Shown here: in pieces, positions 1-8,597 of the stretch
How the letters are laid out: each line of letters begins with the position of its first letter
How positions within the stretch are numbered: position 1 is the stretch's first letter
Source: Bacillota bacterium
Lineage (GTDB): Bacteria > Bacillota > Clostridia > Christensenellales > UMGS416
Direction: 5' to 3'
Length of the DNA stretch: 64,000 nt
NCBI GenBank assembly: GCA_023435705.1
Contig: JAEYRH010000005.1
Coordinates: 1-64,000, forward strand
Translations under genes and position numbers: made by a program
Notes under the pieces: model-generated
The model's input: only the letters and a program-made list of their open reading frames with translations
What the model was told of the DNA's origin: nothing
Databases searched by the model: none

Positions 1-459
1 GGCGGTGTCGGTGATGATTGAAAACTTCGTGGCCTCGGAGCCTGTGCCGGCCGTGGTGGGGATCAGCACCATCGGGGGAAATTCGCCTTCTATTTCCTTG
101 CCCATGTAGTCCGAGATCGCGCCGGGCAGCACGGTCATCGCGGCGATGGCCTTGGCGCTGTCCAGCGGGCTGCCGCCGCCAATGGCAATCAGAAAGTCGC
201 ACCCGGCATCCCGATAAGCCGCCACACCCTCTTCAATCATCGCCACGGTGGGCTCGCCGGTGATGCCGCTGAACACGGCATAACCGGTTTCCCATTGTGT
301 GAGCAGCCCCAGCAGGATCCGCATGGCGCCGGTCTGCTCCACATGCTTGCCGGTCACGATGAGCGCCTTGCGGCCCAGGGCGGTGATGTCCGCCCGGCAG
401 GTCTCCAGCGCATTCTCGCCGATCACGGTTTTGCGGGGTGTGGTGAGCTGATATGGCAT
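1..459 (-). CDS. Iron-containing alcohol dehydrogenase, N-terminal part (runs off the window)
   Basis: The 153 visible residues start MPYQLTTPRKTVIGENAL and carry the glycine-rich NAD(P)-binding signature IGGGSPLDSAKAIA followed by the IPTTAGTGSEAT motif, both diagnostic of the Fe-dependent (group III) alcohol dehydrogenases that interconvert alcohols and aldehydes or ketones. The ATG is preceded by GAGGAG at good spacing. The metal-binding histidines lie in the missing C-terminal part. It begins 20 bp after the oppF-like gene on the same strand and may be co-transcribed with the oligopeptide importer. The substrate cannot be told; butanol-, lactaldehyde- or glycerol-type members share these motifs. 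Confidence 0.9.
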   Translation of the reverse strand, partial: MPYQLTTPRKTVIGENALETCRADITALGRKALIVTGKHVEQTGAMRILLGLLTQWETGYAVFSGITGEPTVAMIEEGVAAYRDAGCDFLIAIGGGSPLDSAKAIAAMTVLPGAISDYMGKEIEGEFPPMVLIPTTAGTGSEATKFSIITDTA

Positions 460-479
460 AGCCGGTCTCCTCTATTCTA

Positions 480-1409
480 TTACCGCCCGGACCAGCGGCC
501 AAGCTCCTCCGGCGTGGCCAACACATAATGCTGCCCGCCCAGATGATGCTGGACGCCCTTGTGGTATTCCACACCCTGGGCCTTGTAGTCATAGCTCAAT
601 GCCACACGGCGCTTCTCCGCCAATGGGTCGGGCCGGGGGATCGCCGATAGCAGGCTTTTCGTGTAGGGATGCACCGGGTTTTGGAAGATCTCCTCGGTGG
701 TGCCCGTCTCCACCAGATGCCCCAGGTGCATCACGCCGATACGGTCAGAGATGTATTTTACCATGGAAAGGTCATGGGCGATGAACAGATAGGTGGTGCC
801 GGTCTGCATCTGCAGATCCTTCATCAGGTTCACCACCTGCGCCTGGATGGACACATCCAGCGCGCTGATGCATTCATCGGCGATCACGAGCTTTGGGTTC
901 ATGATCAGCGCTCTGGCGATGCCCACACGCTGGCGCTGGCCGCCGCTGAACTGGTGTGGATAGCGGTCGGCATGTTCGGGGGCAAGGCCCACCTTCTTGA
1001 GCATCGCGGCCACCTTTTCCTGCCGCTCGGCCCTGGTTTTATACAGGTGGTGGATGTCCAGCCCCTGGGCGATGATCTCTCCAACCTTCTTGCGGGGGTT
1101 CAGGCAGGCCATCGGGTCCTGAAAGATCATCTGCATCTCCTGACGCAGCCTGCCGGTGGTAGACCGGCCCATTTTGCCGGAAATGTCCATTCCATTGAAT
1201 TCGATGGAGCCCGCTGTGGGCTTGTAGAGCCGGATGAGGCTTCTGCCAATGGTGCTCTTGCCGCTGCCGCTCTCCCCCACCAAGCCGTAGGTCTCGCCGG
1301 GATAGATCACAAAATCCACGCCGTCCACGGCGCGCACTGTGAACCGGCTGCTCACGGTGAAATGCTGCTTCAGACCCTTCACTCTCAGAATCGGCTCACC
1401 GCTTTGCAT
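480..1409 (-). CDS. oppF: Oligopeptide/nickel-type ABC transporter ATP-binding protein (OppF/DppF-like)
   Basis: A 309-residue ABC ATPase that would power peptide import together with the OppD-like partner. Walker A (GESGSGKST), ABC signature (SGGQRQRVGIAR) and Walker B (LVIADE) are all present, and the C-terminal HPYTKSLLSAIPRPDP segment is the Opp/Dpp family extension. I chose the ATG reading MQSGEPILRV because GAAGG lies 8 bp upstream; a GTG three codons earlier is the alternative. It overlaps the end of the oppD-like gene by 14 bp, implying translational coupling. Substrate range (di- or oligopeptides, nickel chelates) cannot be settled from the ATPase. Confidence 0.92.
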   Translation of the reverse strand: MQSGEPILRVKGLKQHFTVSSRFTVRAVDGVDFVIYPGETYGLVGESGSGKSTIGRSLIRLYKPTAGSIEFNGMDISGKMGRSTTGRLRQEMQMIFQDPMACLNPRKKVGEIIAQGLDIHHLYKTRAERQEKVAAMLKKVGLAPEHADRYPHQFSGGQRQRVGIARALIMNPKLVIADECISALDVSIQAQVVNLMKDLQMQTGTTYLFIAHDLSMVKYISDRIGVMHLGHLVETGTTEEIFQNPVHPYTKSLLSAIPRPDPLAEKRRVALSYDYKAQGVEYHKGVQHHLGGQHYVLATPEELGRWSGR

Positions 1410-2484
1410 CGAGCGCACCTTCTTCCCTCATCCGTTGAATACGATGCTTGAGTTCCTCCGGCATTTCCACCTTTGGTGCCCGCTCGTCCAGCAACCAGGT
1501 GGCTGCCCAGTGAGTGTCGCTCACCCGAAACATCGGCGGCTCGGCTCGCTTGTCAATCTTCAGCGCGTAGCGGTTGCGGGGCGCAAAGGCATCGCCAGCC
1601 ACCGGATGCAGCAGGTTGGGCGGCGAACCGGGGATCGTATACAGCCGCTCATCGGTGGTGTCCAGATGGGGCATGGCGCTCAGAAGCCCCCAGGTGTAGG
1701 GGTGGCGGGGGTCATAGAAGACTTCCTCCGCCGTGCCCTTCTCCACAATCCTGCCGGCATACATCACGGAGACATAGTCGGCGATCTTGGCCACCACGCC
1801 CAGGTCGTGGGTGATGTAGATCACGCTGATGCCGCGCTCCTTCTGGATGCGCTGGATCAGCTCCAGTATCTTGGCCTGGATCGTCACATCCAGCGCGGTG
1901 GTGGGCTCGTCACAGATCAGAAGATCAGGGTCGCAGGCCAGGGCGATGGCGATCACCACGCGCTGGCGCATGCCGCCGGAAAGCTGGTGAGGATAGTTCT
2001 TCATCCGCTTTTCCGGCTCAGGGATGCCCACCTCCTCCAGCAGGCAGATCGCGCGGCCCCAGGCTTCTGCGCGGGTGGCACGCTTGTGCCACAGCATACC
2101 TTCGATGATCTGCTTGCCCACCGTCATCGTGGGGTCCAGGCTGGTCATCGGGTCCTGAAAGATCATTGCGATGCGCTTGCCGTTGATGTGGCGGCGAAGC
2201 TCCCGTTTTTTCATTTTGAGGATGTCCACCGTTTTCAGATTGCCGTCATCCTGGTGATAGGTATACTCGATCGTGCCGGAGTCCACCTTGCCGTTTTTGG
2301 CGAGGATGCCCATGGCAGCCTTCATCGTGACCGACTTGCCGCTGCCGCTCTCGCCCACGATAGCCAGCGTCTCGCCGCGCCAAAGATCCAGGTCCACGCC
2401 CCGGATGGCGTGCACCGGGCCTGCCATCGTCTCAAAGGTGATGGAGAGGTCGCGGATTTCCATGGCTTTTTCCCTGTTTTCCAT
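1396..2484 (-). CDS. oppD: Oligopeptide/nickel-type ABC transporter ATP-binding protein (OppD/DppD-like)
   Basis: A 362-residue ABC ATPase, the first of the two nucleotide-binding subunits of the importer. It shows Walker A GESGSGKSV, signature LSGGMRQRVVIA, Walker B LLICDEPTTALDVTIQ and the C-terminal HPYTWGLLSAMP oligopeptide-family region. The start MENREKAMEIRD is preferred because GAGG sits 8 bp upstream; a GTG at 2493 and a second ATG at 2463 are alternatives. The region after about residue 320 (RVSDTHWAATWLLDERAP) is the usual peptide-transporter tail, without the Cys cluster some OppD proteins carry. It follows the oppC-like gene by about 10 bp. Confidence 0.92.
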   Translation of the reverse strand: MENREKAMEIRDLSITFETMAGPVHAIRGVDLDLWRGETLAIVGESGSGKSVTMKAAMGILAKNGKVDSGTIEYTYHQDDGNLKTVDILKMKKRELRRHINGKRIAMIFQDPMTSLDPTMTVGKQIIEGMLWHKRATRAEAWGRAICLLEEVGIPEPEKRMKNYPHQLSGGMRQRVVIAIALACDPDLLICDEPTTALDVTIQAKILELIQRIQKERGISVIYITHDLGVVAKIADYVSVMYAGRIVEKGTAEEVFYDPRHPYTWGLLSAMPHLDTTDERLYTIPGSPPNLLHPVAGDAFAPRNRYALKIDKRAEPPMFRVSDTHWAATWLLDERAPKVEMPEELKHRIQRMREEGALDAKR

Positions 2485-2494
2485 CTGCGGCACC

Positions 2495-3550
2495 TCACAT
2501 TTCCTTCAGTTTCGGGTCGAATGCTTCGCGCAGGCCGTCGGCCAGCACGTTAAAACACAGCATCAGCAGCGCCAGCACCACAATGGGCGGCACAATCTGA
2601 TAGGGATGCGTGGTGAAGCTGTTGAACGCGTCGTTGATCAGAGACCCCAGGCTGCACTGCGGCACCGGGATGCCCAGACCCACGAAACTCAAAAACGCCT
2701 CGGTGAAGATCGCCGTGGGGATGCTGAACATCAGCTGCGTGATGATCTGCCCGATGATGTTGGGCAGCACCTCGCGGAAGATGATCGTCATGCTGCCCGC
2801 GCCCAGCGTGTGGCTGGCCAGCACGAACTCCTGCTCTTTGAGCTTGAGCATTTCGGCCCGGGCGATGCGGCTCATGCTGATCCAGTCGGTCAGCACCAGC
2901 GCCAGCACGATGGTGAGGAACCCCGGTTTCATCACCAGAAGCAACAGTGTCACAATCACAAGCCGCGGAATGCCGTTGTTGATCTCGGCGAAGCGCTGCA
3001 TGGCGCTATCCACCCAGCCGCCAAAGTAGCCGCTGATCAGGCCATAGCTCATACCCAGCGTCATGTTGATGATGGCGCTCACAATGGCGATCCCCAGCGA
3101 GATGCGGGCGCCTTCCCACACGCGGGTCCAGATGTCGCGGCCCAGCGTGTCGCTGCCGAACCAATAATAGACGTCGGGGAGGTTCTTGGCTTGATAGCCG
3201 TTCACGATCTTGGTGCCCGATGTGGTGTGCAGCGACTCATTGCCGTTGAAGATGCCCAGGTTCTCCAGCCCCGGCACCCTTGGAGCAAAGTTTTTCTGTG
3301 AGAGCGCCTGGTCGGAATAAACATATCCGCTCACGAGCGGCCCGATCACGGCGAACAGCACGATGAACAGGATCAACACCAGCGCCACGACAGCGCCCTT
3401 ATTGGCCATGAAACGGCGGCGCACATCCTTCCAGTAGGAGTCGCTGGTAAAACCGGTATCGATTACAGCCTCCGGTTCGCCGCCGATCAACTCAAAATCG
3501 TTAGGCAAGTAATCCAAGCCCTTCGGCACAACTGCCATATGCTCATCCAT
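2495..3550 (-). CDS. oppC: Oligopeptide ABC transporter permease (OppC/DppC-like)
   Basis: A 351-residue inner permease subunit. It has a cytoplasmic N-terminus, one membrane segment near residues 50-75 (GAVVALVLILFIVLFAVIG), a roughly 80-residue extracytoplasmic loop containing HFGSDTLGRD-like GSDTLGRDIWTRV, then five membrane segments. The EAA motif region (HTLGAGSMTIIFREVLPN) is where the ATPases dock. The long loop before GSDTLGRD is typical of OppC. Its start overlaps the oppB-like gene by 8 bp. Together with the neighbouring oppB-, oppD-, oppF- and oppA-like genes it makes a complete five-gene importer. Confidence 0.93.
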   Translation of the reverse strand: MDEHMAVVPKGLDYLPNDFELIGGEPEAVIDTGFTSDSYWKDVRRRFMANKGAVVALVLILFIVLFAVIGPLVSGYVYSDQALSQKNFAPRVPGLENLGIFNGNESLHTTSGTKIVNGYQAKNLPDVYYWFGSDTLGRDIWTRVWEGARISLGIAIVSAIINMTLGMSYGLISGYFGGWVDSAMQRFAEINNGIPRLVIVTLLLLVMKPGFLTIVLALVLTDWISMSRIARAEMLKLKEQEFVLASHTLGAGSMTIIFREVLPNIIGQIITQLMFSIPTAIFTEAFLSFVGLGIPVPQCSLGSLINDAFNSFTTHPYQIVPPIVVLALLMLCFNVLADGLREAFDPKLKEM

Positions 3551-4565
3551 TCGCTTTCACCGCCTTCCCTTTCTTGATGCCCAGCACCCTGGCCCAGCGG
3601 CCAAAGAAGCCTGGCCGCCCGGCACCGGTATCCCCACTGTCGGAAGACAGGCGGATGCGCGGGTCGATGATGCCGTAGAGGATGTCCACCAGCAGCATGA
3701 TGCCAATATACATCGCGCTATAGATGAAGCTTAGCGCAATGACAACATTGTAGTCGTTGGATTGTATCGCTGTGACCAACAGGCTGCCCACGCCGGGGAT
3801 GGAGAAGATTTTCTCCACGACCAGGCTGCCGGTCATCAGATCCACAATCAGCGGCGCCAGCACTGTGATGATGGGGATCAGCGCGTTGCGCAGAGCGTGC
3901 CGCGTGATCAGCGGCGCACCGCTGACACCCTTGCTTTCCACAAGCATCATATAGTCGCTGCCCAGCACCTCCAGCATCTCGTTGCGGGTGAACCGGGCGA
4001 TGGATGCCAGCGTAAACATGCCCAGCGCGATGCTTGGCATGATGCTGGACTCAAACGGGTTTTTGATGTTGTAGAGCATGGGCAGCCACGAAAGCTTGAA
4101 GCCCAGCGTGTAGCTCAGGCCCAAAGCAAACACATAGCTGGGCACGGCGACTCCAAGCACCGAGATCACAGTGCTGAGGCTGTCGAGGATGGTGCGGTGA
4201 TTGAGCGCAGCAACAATGCCAAGCAGCAACCCAATCAGCGCCCCCAGTCCAACGGCCATGCCGCCCACATTGATGCTGACAGGCAGCCGGGACTGCACCA
4301 ACTGGCTGATCGGCGTGTTTTTACTGATGTTGTAACTCACCCCGAAATCACCCTGGGCGAGGTTCCAAACATAACGGCCGAACTGCACGATCAGCGGCTT
4401 GTCCAAGCCATATTTTACATTCAGGGCTGCCCGCTGGTCTTTGTTTAGCTTTTCGTCGTTGAACGGCGAACCCGGCATCAGTTGCAGCAGAGTAAACAGC
4501 ACCAGCGTAATGGCCAGCAGGGTGAACACAGAAATGAGCACCCTCTTTGCGACATAGCGTTTCAC
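3543..4565 (-). CDS. oppB: Oligopeptide ABC transporter permease (OppB/DppB-like)
   Basis: A 340-residue permease whose start (VKRYVAKRVLISVFTLLAIT) is the classic OppB/DppB N-terminus: an R-rich pentapeptide followed at once by the first membrane segment. The start is a GTG with GAGGGA 6 bp upstream; the frame remains open for 26 more codons upstream but these lack family similarity. The segment LMPGSPFNDEKLNKDQ and the EAA-type loop HALRNALIPIITVLAP match the family. It lies between the binding-protein gene and oppC. The C-terminal tail (SSDSGDTGAGRPGFFG...) is hydrophilic and probably species-specific. Confidence 0.93.
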   Translation of the reverse strand: MKRYVAKRVLISVFTLLAITLVLFTLLQLMPGSPFNDEKLNKDQRAALNVKYGLDKPLIVQFGRYVWNLAQGDFGVSYNISKNTPISQLVQSRLPVSINVGGMAVGLGALIGLLLGIVAALNHRTILDSLSTVISVLGVAVPSYVFALGLSYTLGFKLSWLPMLYNIKNPFESSIMPSIALGMFTLASIARFTRNEMLEVLGSDYMMLVESKGVSGAPLITRHALRNALIPIITVLAPLIVDLMTGSLVVEKIFSIPGVGSLLVTAIQSNDYNVVIALSFIYSAMYIGIMLLVDILYGIIDPRIRLSSDSGDTGAGRPGFFGRWARVLGIKKGKAVKANG

Positions 4566-4663
4566 AGCGCTCCCTCTTTCCGTCGCTTCGCTCAAAAAGC
4601 GCAGCGGCCTTGACACTTTCAAAGCCGCTGCGCGCGCAGACACAAGGCGAAATGCTTACTTGA

Positions 4664-6376
4664 TTACTGCTTGTCGGCGTTTTTAAACACGCGGTTCAGC
4701 GCCACAGGGTGGAATTCAATGCCCGACACATTGGTCTTGATCATGCAGGCATCAGCCTTGGTGTAGAGAGGCACGATCACGGCCTGTGCCATTACGATCT
4801 TTTCGGCATCATACATGGCGGCCCAACGCTTCACCGGATCGGTGATGTAGGCGCCGGTGGTGCAGTCGGCGATCAGCTTGTCATAGGCTGCGTCGCTCCA
4901 CAGACCGTAGTTGTTGCTGTTGTCGGTCACCCACATGCCCAGATAGGTCATCGGGTCGGCATAGTCGGGGCCCCAGCGGGTCAGGCACACTTCATATTTG
5001 CCGTTCTGAATGTCTTCCACGCGCTGCTTCTTGGGCTCCACCTTCAGGTTGAAGGTGACGCCGGGCAGGGCCTTTTCCACCTGCTCCTTGATCACGGCTG
5101 CCACGTTCTGGGTCTCGGTCTGATCCTCAACCAGCAGCTCGAAGGTGAAGGTTTCCTGGCCCAACTCCTGCTTGGCCTTTGCATAATATTCAGCGGCCTT
5201 GGCGGCGTCATCCGCACAGACATCCTTAAACATGGTCTGGTCGGCGCTGAAGTCGGTGCCATCAGGGCCGGTGGCGAATTGCGGAGGCACGGCGGTGTAG
5301 GTGGCCACGGAGCCGTCCTTCACCACGTCAGCCACGATGGCGGCGCGGTTCACGGCGTTGCTGAGGGCAAGGCGCATGTTGGCGTTGGCCAGAGCGGGCA
5401 CGTTATGGCCGTTGAGCGTGAGGTACCACATATAGCCGGCACCCACAACCTTCAGCTCCTTGTCGCCGGAAACCTGATCCACCTGGTCACCGGAGAGCTT
5501 CACGATGTCCAGCGCGCCGTTCTGATAGCTCATGAACGCCTGCTGGCTGTCTTTCACCACCTGGTATTCCAGGCCGTCCAGCTTGACCTTGGCGGCGTCA
5601 TAGTAGTCAGCGTTCTTCACCAGGCTGAAGGACAGCGCGGCGGGCTCATAGCTGGAAAGCTTGAAAGCGCCGTTGCTCAGCGTGGTCTCAGGGCTGGTGC
5701 CGAAGGTGCCTTCAGCCAGGCCTGTAAAGAACTTGCGGTTGATCGGATAGAAGGTGGGGAAATACATCAGGCTGTCAAAGTAGGAGACCGGCACATTCAG
5801 CTCCACTTTGAGGGTCTTGGCATCCACAGCCGTCACGCCCAGGTCGGTCACGGGCTTATCGCCCTTGATGACTTCGGCGGCGTTCTTGATCTGGCCGATG
5901 TCGCTGAGCATATAGGAATACTCAGAGGCGTTCTTCGGATCTGCGGCGCGCTGCCAGCCGAACACAAAGTCATCGGCAGTCACGGCGTCGCCGTTGCTCC
6001 ACTTGGCATCGCGCAGGTGGAAGGTGTAGGTGAGGCCGTCGGGGCTCACTTCAGTGCTCTCGGCGAGGGCGGGCACCGCTTTGCCTGTGGCGTCCATCTG
6101 CATCAGGCCGTCGGTGATGTTGGCGATCACTTCAAAACTGGTGCCATCGGTGGCGAGCTGGGGATCCAGGCTGGCCACTTCCACCTCAACCATCACGTTG
6201 AGGGTTTTGCCGCCTGCAGCAGGGGCCTCAGTGGCGGGCGTTTCGGTGGCGGTGCTGTCTGCCGGCGCTGTTGTGGGCGCCGTGGTGGCCACAGGGGCGG
6301 GGGTGCCGCAGGCTGCCATACTCAGGGCCATCAAACAGGCCAGAGCGATGGCGGCGATTGACTTTGCTCTCATCAT
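4664..6376 (-). CDS. oppA: Oligopeptide-binding lipoprotein (OppA/DppA-like, SBP family 5)
   Basis: The 570-residue solute-binding lipoprotein captures the peptide outside the cell and delivers it to OppBC. The true start is MMRAKSIAAI, just after an AGGAGAAGGAGA purine tract; the open frame upstream is not signal-like. The signal peptide ends in the lipobox LSMAAC, followed by a 40-residue Thr/Ala/Pro linker. SBP_bac_5 landmarks include FHLRDAKWSNGDAVTADDFV (residues about 120-140), and RWGPDYADPMTYLGMW near residue 460. It is first in the operon, as is usual for the most abundant subunit. A promoter and a putative attenuator precede it. Confidence 0.93.
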   Translation of the reverse strand: MMRAKSIAAIALACLMALSMAACGTPAPVATTAPTTAPADSTATETPATEAPAAGGKTLNVMVEVEVASLDPQLATDGTSFEVIANITDGLMQMDATGKAVPALAESTEVSPDGLTYTFHLRDAKWSNGDAVTADDFVFGWQRAADPKNASEYSYMLSDIGQIKNAAEVIKGDKPVTDLGVTAVDAKTLKVELNVPVSYFDSLMYFPTFYPINRKFFTGLAEGTFGTSPETTLSNGAFKLSSYEPAALSFSLVKNADYYDAAKVKLDGLEYQVVKDSQQAFMSYQNGALDIVKLSGDQVDQVSGDKELKVVGAGYMWYLTLNGHNVPALANANMRLALSNAVNRAAIVADVVKDGSVATYTAVPPQFATGPDGTDFSADQTMFKDVCADDAAKAAEYYAKAKQELGQETFTFELLVEDQTETQNVAAVIKEQVEKALPGVTFNLKVEPKKQRVEDIQNGKYEVCLTRWGPDYADPMTYLGMWVTDNSNNYGLWSDAAYDKLIADCTTGAYITDPVKRWAAMYDAEKIVMAQAVIVPLYTKADACMIKTNVSGIEFHPVALNRVFKNADKQ

Positions 6377-6417
6377 TTTTTCTCCTTCTCCTGAAATTGT
6401 GGATGCCTTTTGGTAGT

Positions 6418-6449
6418 AAAAACGCTCGCCCCAGACCGGGTGACGAGCG
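6418..6449 (-). terminator. Hairpin plus T-run in the oppA leader (possible attenuator)
   Basis: On the minus strand CGCTCG (6449-6444) pairs with CGAGCG (6428-6423), with inner CCC/GGG pairing, and is followed directly by TTTTT (6422-6418). It starts about 12 nt after the expected transcription start and about 40 nt before the oppA ATG. That is the form of an intrinsic terminator inside a 5' leader, so partial termination or conditional readthrough is possible. Function is inferred from structure only. Confidence 0.5.
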
Positions 6450-6467
6450 CCTTTGCTCAATGGAATA

Positions 6468-6497
6468 AATATACATCCATATAAATCAGCTTGTCAA
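6468..6497 (-). promoter_or_regulatory. Sigma-A-type promoter for the opp operon
   Basis: Read on the minus strand: -35 TTGACA (6497-6492), 18-bp spacer, -10 TATATT (6473-6468). It points into the oppA leader and is the only strong promoter-like pair in front of the operon. Confidence 0.7.
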
Positions 6498-6577
6498 TGC
6501 TTTGCAGGATTTCCATTGTAAACTTTCAGTATTGGTAAGATAAATCCTGATGAAACCCACGCAACGCAGCATAACGC

Positions 6578-6685
6578 CTAACACCCGAAGGGGCGCGCTC
6601 CATTTTGATCACGAGATAGTCCAACGCTCTGTTTGACAGAATTAGGCATCCGTAAAATTGCCATCATATTATCGTTTTTTGCCAT
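6578..6685 (-). pseudogene. 5' remnant of a WYL/YafY-type transcriptional regulator
   Basis: A strong ribosome binding site (AAAGGAG) precedes an ATG that opens MAKNDNMMAILRMPNS, close to the conserved N-terminus of YafY-like HTH/WYL regulators (MxKxDNMLxILWMLxS). After about 16 codons the similarity is lost and a stop follows after 35 codons; the helix-turn-helix and WYL domains are missing. I read this as the beginning of a gene deleted by a rearrangement. It is short, so the family assignment rests on few residues. Confidence 0.5.
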
Positions 6686-7049
6686 TTGACATTCTCCTTT
6701 CCTGCTTTTATTCAAATCCCACCAGATTACTGAATGAGTTCTTAGTCATCGCAAATGGAAAAAAATAAGGGGTTGGATGTCCTAACAGGCTGATGCCATG
6801 CAGATTTTTACCGCATGGCATCTTTAGCCACCTAAAATTTCCAGAAGTGAAAATCCATCGAAAACGTCTATTAGGCAACAAGTCTTGTATTAGATGTATC
6901 TCCGATTGATATCCAATCATCCCTCGCAGAATGTTCCAGTGCAAGAAGGTAACAAAATTATAGAAATCAGATAGTTTATTCCATTAATTTTTGGAAGGCT
7001 GTATGATACCATAACCACAAATCGCATGGAAGCAGGAGGAGTAAAATCC

Positions 7050-8456
7050 ATGAAGCACAGCAAAATCATTTCTCTTCTCATGGTAGCAATGCTCATTTGC
7101 GCAGCGCTGACGGCCTGCACAACCAGCAGCGCCACGACCGCGCCGGCAGCCACTGACAAGCCGGTGGAAAAAACCACTGCGCCATCGTCCACGGTTGAGG
7201 CGAGTCAACCTGCCGCAGACGATACCCTGAAGGTGACCGATAAGGAAATCACCATCACGTTGTGGGACATCGCCACGGAAGACCCTGCCAACAAGATCCA
7301 GCAGGGCGCGGTGGACCGTTTCATGAAGGCATACCCCAACGTCAAGGTGGAGACCACCCATATCCAGAATGACACCTACAAGCAAAAGCTGGTCGTCGCG
7401 ATGAGCTCCGGCCAATGCCCGAACATGTATATCCACTGGGGTGGCGGCCCAATGAATGAGTACATCGATTCCGGCTTCGCGGTTCCGATCACGGAATTGA
7501 TGAACAAATACAACAAGGTCAAATTCCTGAAGGCCGCTATTGAACAGAGCTCCTACAAGGGCGAGATTTACGCCGTGCCCTACGGCGGACTTGGCGGCAG
7601 CGGCATTTTCTACAACAAAACAATCTTCTCCAAGCTGAACCTCCAGGTTCCGCAGACGATTTCCGAGCTGGAAGCAGTTTGCGAGACGCTGAAGAGCAAA
7701 GGTTACACCCCCTTCTCTCTGGCGAACCAGAACAAGTGGACCGGTTCGATGTACTTTATGTATCTGGCCGCGCGCTTCAGCGGTGTGGAGGAATTCAATG
7801 CTGCAGCAGCAGGCACTGGTTCCTTTGAGTCCCCCGCTTTCCAGTATGCAGCCGAGACCATTCAAAAATGGGTCAAGGCCGGATACTTCCCCGAGGGCGT
7901 CAACAGCCTGAACACCGACGACGGGCAGGACCGCCAGCTGATGTACAAAGAGGAAGCGGCCATGATGCTCCACGGCGGTTGGCAGGCTGCCAGCATGAAG
8001 AACGACAACGCAGAATGGTACACCCAGAATATCGGTTTCTTCGGCTTCCCGAAGCTTGATAGCAGCAAGGCAGACCAGACTATTGTCGTGGGCACTTCCA
8101 TCGGCAACGGATTCTCCTTCAACATCAAGGATCAGGATATACTCAACGCAGCCTTCGTGCTGGCCACGCAATTCTATAATGATGACACCTATAACCAGCA
8201 GCAGCTGGAAGCCGGCACCATTCCCTCCATCGAAGGCATGGGCGACACCATTCAGGATCCCTGCATGCAGGTGCTTTGGAAGAATTTCTCCAGCGCCGGC
8301 AATGTGCAGCTTTGGTATGACCAGTATCTGCCTCCGGAAGTTGGCGAGGTCCACAAGAACACCTGCCAGGAAATCTTTGGCCTGACAAAGACTCCGGCAG
8401 AAGCCAATAAAGCGCTCAATGACGCGATGCAGGCATACCTGAAAGATCAGAAGTAA
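7050..8456 (+). CDS. Sugar ABC transporter substrate-binding lipoprotein (SBP family 1)
   Basis: A 468-residue lipoprotein of the CUT1 carbohydrate-uptake class. The ATG reading MKHSKIISLLMVAMLICA follows AGGAGGA by 9 bp; an upstream in-frame ATG lacks a signal peptide. The lipobox is ALTAC, followed by an Ala/Thr/Ser/Pro linker. The mature part reads as family-1 solute-binding protein: ITLWDIATEDPANKIQQGAVDRFMKAYPNV at the start (first lobe), YAVPYGGLGGSGIFYNKTIF in the sugar-binding cleft region and GGWQAASMKND near residue 300. It precedes two permease genes. The sugar is unknown; the YesM/YesN-like regulators downstream point to a plant- or host-glycan oligosaccharide. Confidence 0.9.
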   Translation: MKHSKIISLLMVAMLICAALTACTTSSATTAPAATDKPVEKTTAPSSTVEASQPAADDTLKVTDKEITITLWDIATEDPANKIQQGAVDRFMKAYPNVKVETTHIQNDTYKQKLVVAMSSGQCPNMYIHWGGGPMNEYIDSGFAVPITELMNKYNKVKFLKAAIEQSSYKGEIYAVPYGGLGGSGIFYNKTIFSKLNLQVPQTISELEAVCETLKSKGYTPFSLANQNKWTGSMYFMYLAARFSGVEEFNAAAAGTGSFESPAFQYAAETIQKWVKAGYFPEGVNSLNTDDGQDRQLMYKEEAAMMLHGGWQAASMKNDNAEWYTQNIGFFGFPKLDSSKADQTIVVGTSIGNGFSFNIKDQDILNAAFVLATQFYNDDTYNQQQLEAGTIPSIEGMGDTIQDPCMQVLWKNFSSAGNVQLWYDQYLPPEVGEVHKNTCQEIFGLTKTPAEANKALNDAMQAYLKDQK

Positions 8457-8486
8457 CCGTTCATAACCAATCATCCTCATGCCAAC

Positions 8487-8540
8487 AGGAAGCCCGCAGC
8501 AAATCAGGAGACTGCTTTCTACGGGCTTCCTCCTTCAATT
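8487..8540 (+). terminator. Stem-loop between binding-protein and permease genes
   Basis: AGGAAGCCCG (8487-8496) pairs with CGGGCTTCCT (8522-8531), then CCTTCAATTTTT. Such processing or leaky-terminator hairpins between a solute-binding protein and its permeases keep the binding protein more abundant. The T-run starts a few bases after the stem, so full termination is unlikely. Confidence 0.6.
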
Positions 8541-8597
8541 TTTCCGGTGCCAGGCTGGCTTACAACAACAATTTCTTAGGGATCGGAGGGGCAACCG

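Larger units (their letters stand above)
6377..7049. other. Intergenic region between divergent importer operons
   Basis: Holds the opp promoter and leader hairpin (6418-6497) and the WYL-regulator remnant (6578-6685). A 10-bp inverted repeat, GATGCCATGC at 6792-6801 and GCATGGCATC at 6813-6822, has no T-run on either strand. The stretch 6830-7030 is AT-rich and presumably carries the promoter of the binding-protein gene at 7050, but I see no convincing -35/-10 pair there. Confidence 0.6.

Noticed and set aside
4709..6361. A 550-codon open frame on the plus strand opposite the oppA-like gene
   Set aside because: It is an antisense shadow from the gene's third-position GC bias: no ribosome site, no recognisable domain and His/Gly-rich low-complexity content.
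6984..8480. A 498-codon open frame opposite the sugar-binding lipoprotein gene
   Set aside because: The plus-strand product has a signal peptide, lipobox and family motifs; the antisense frame has none.
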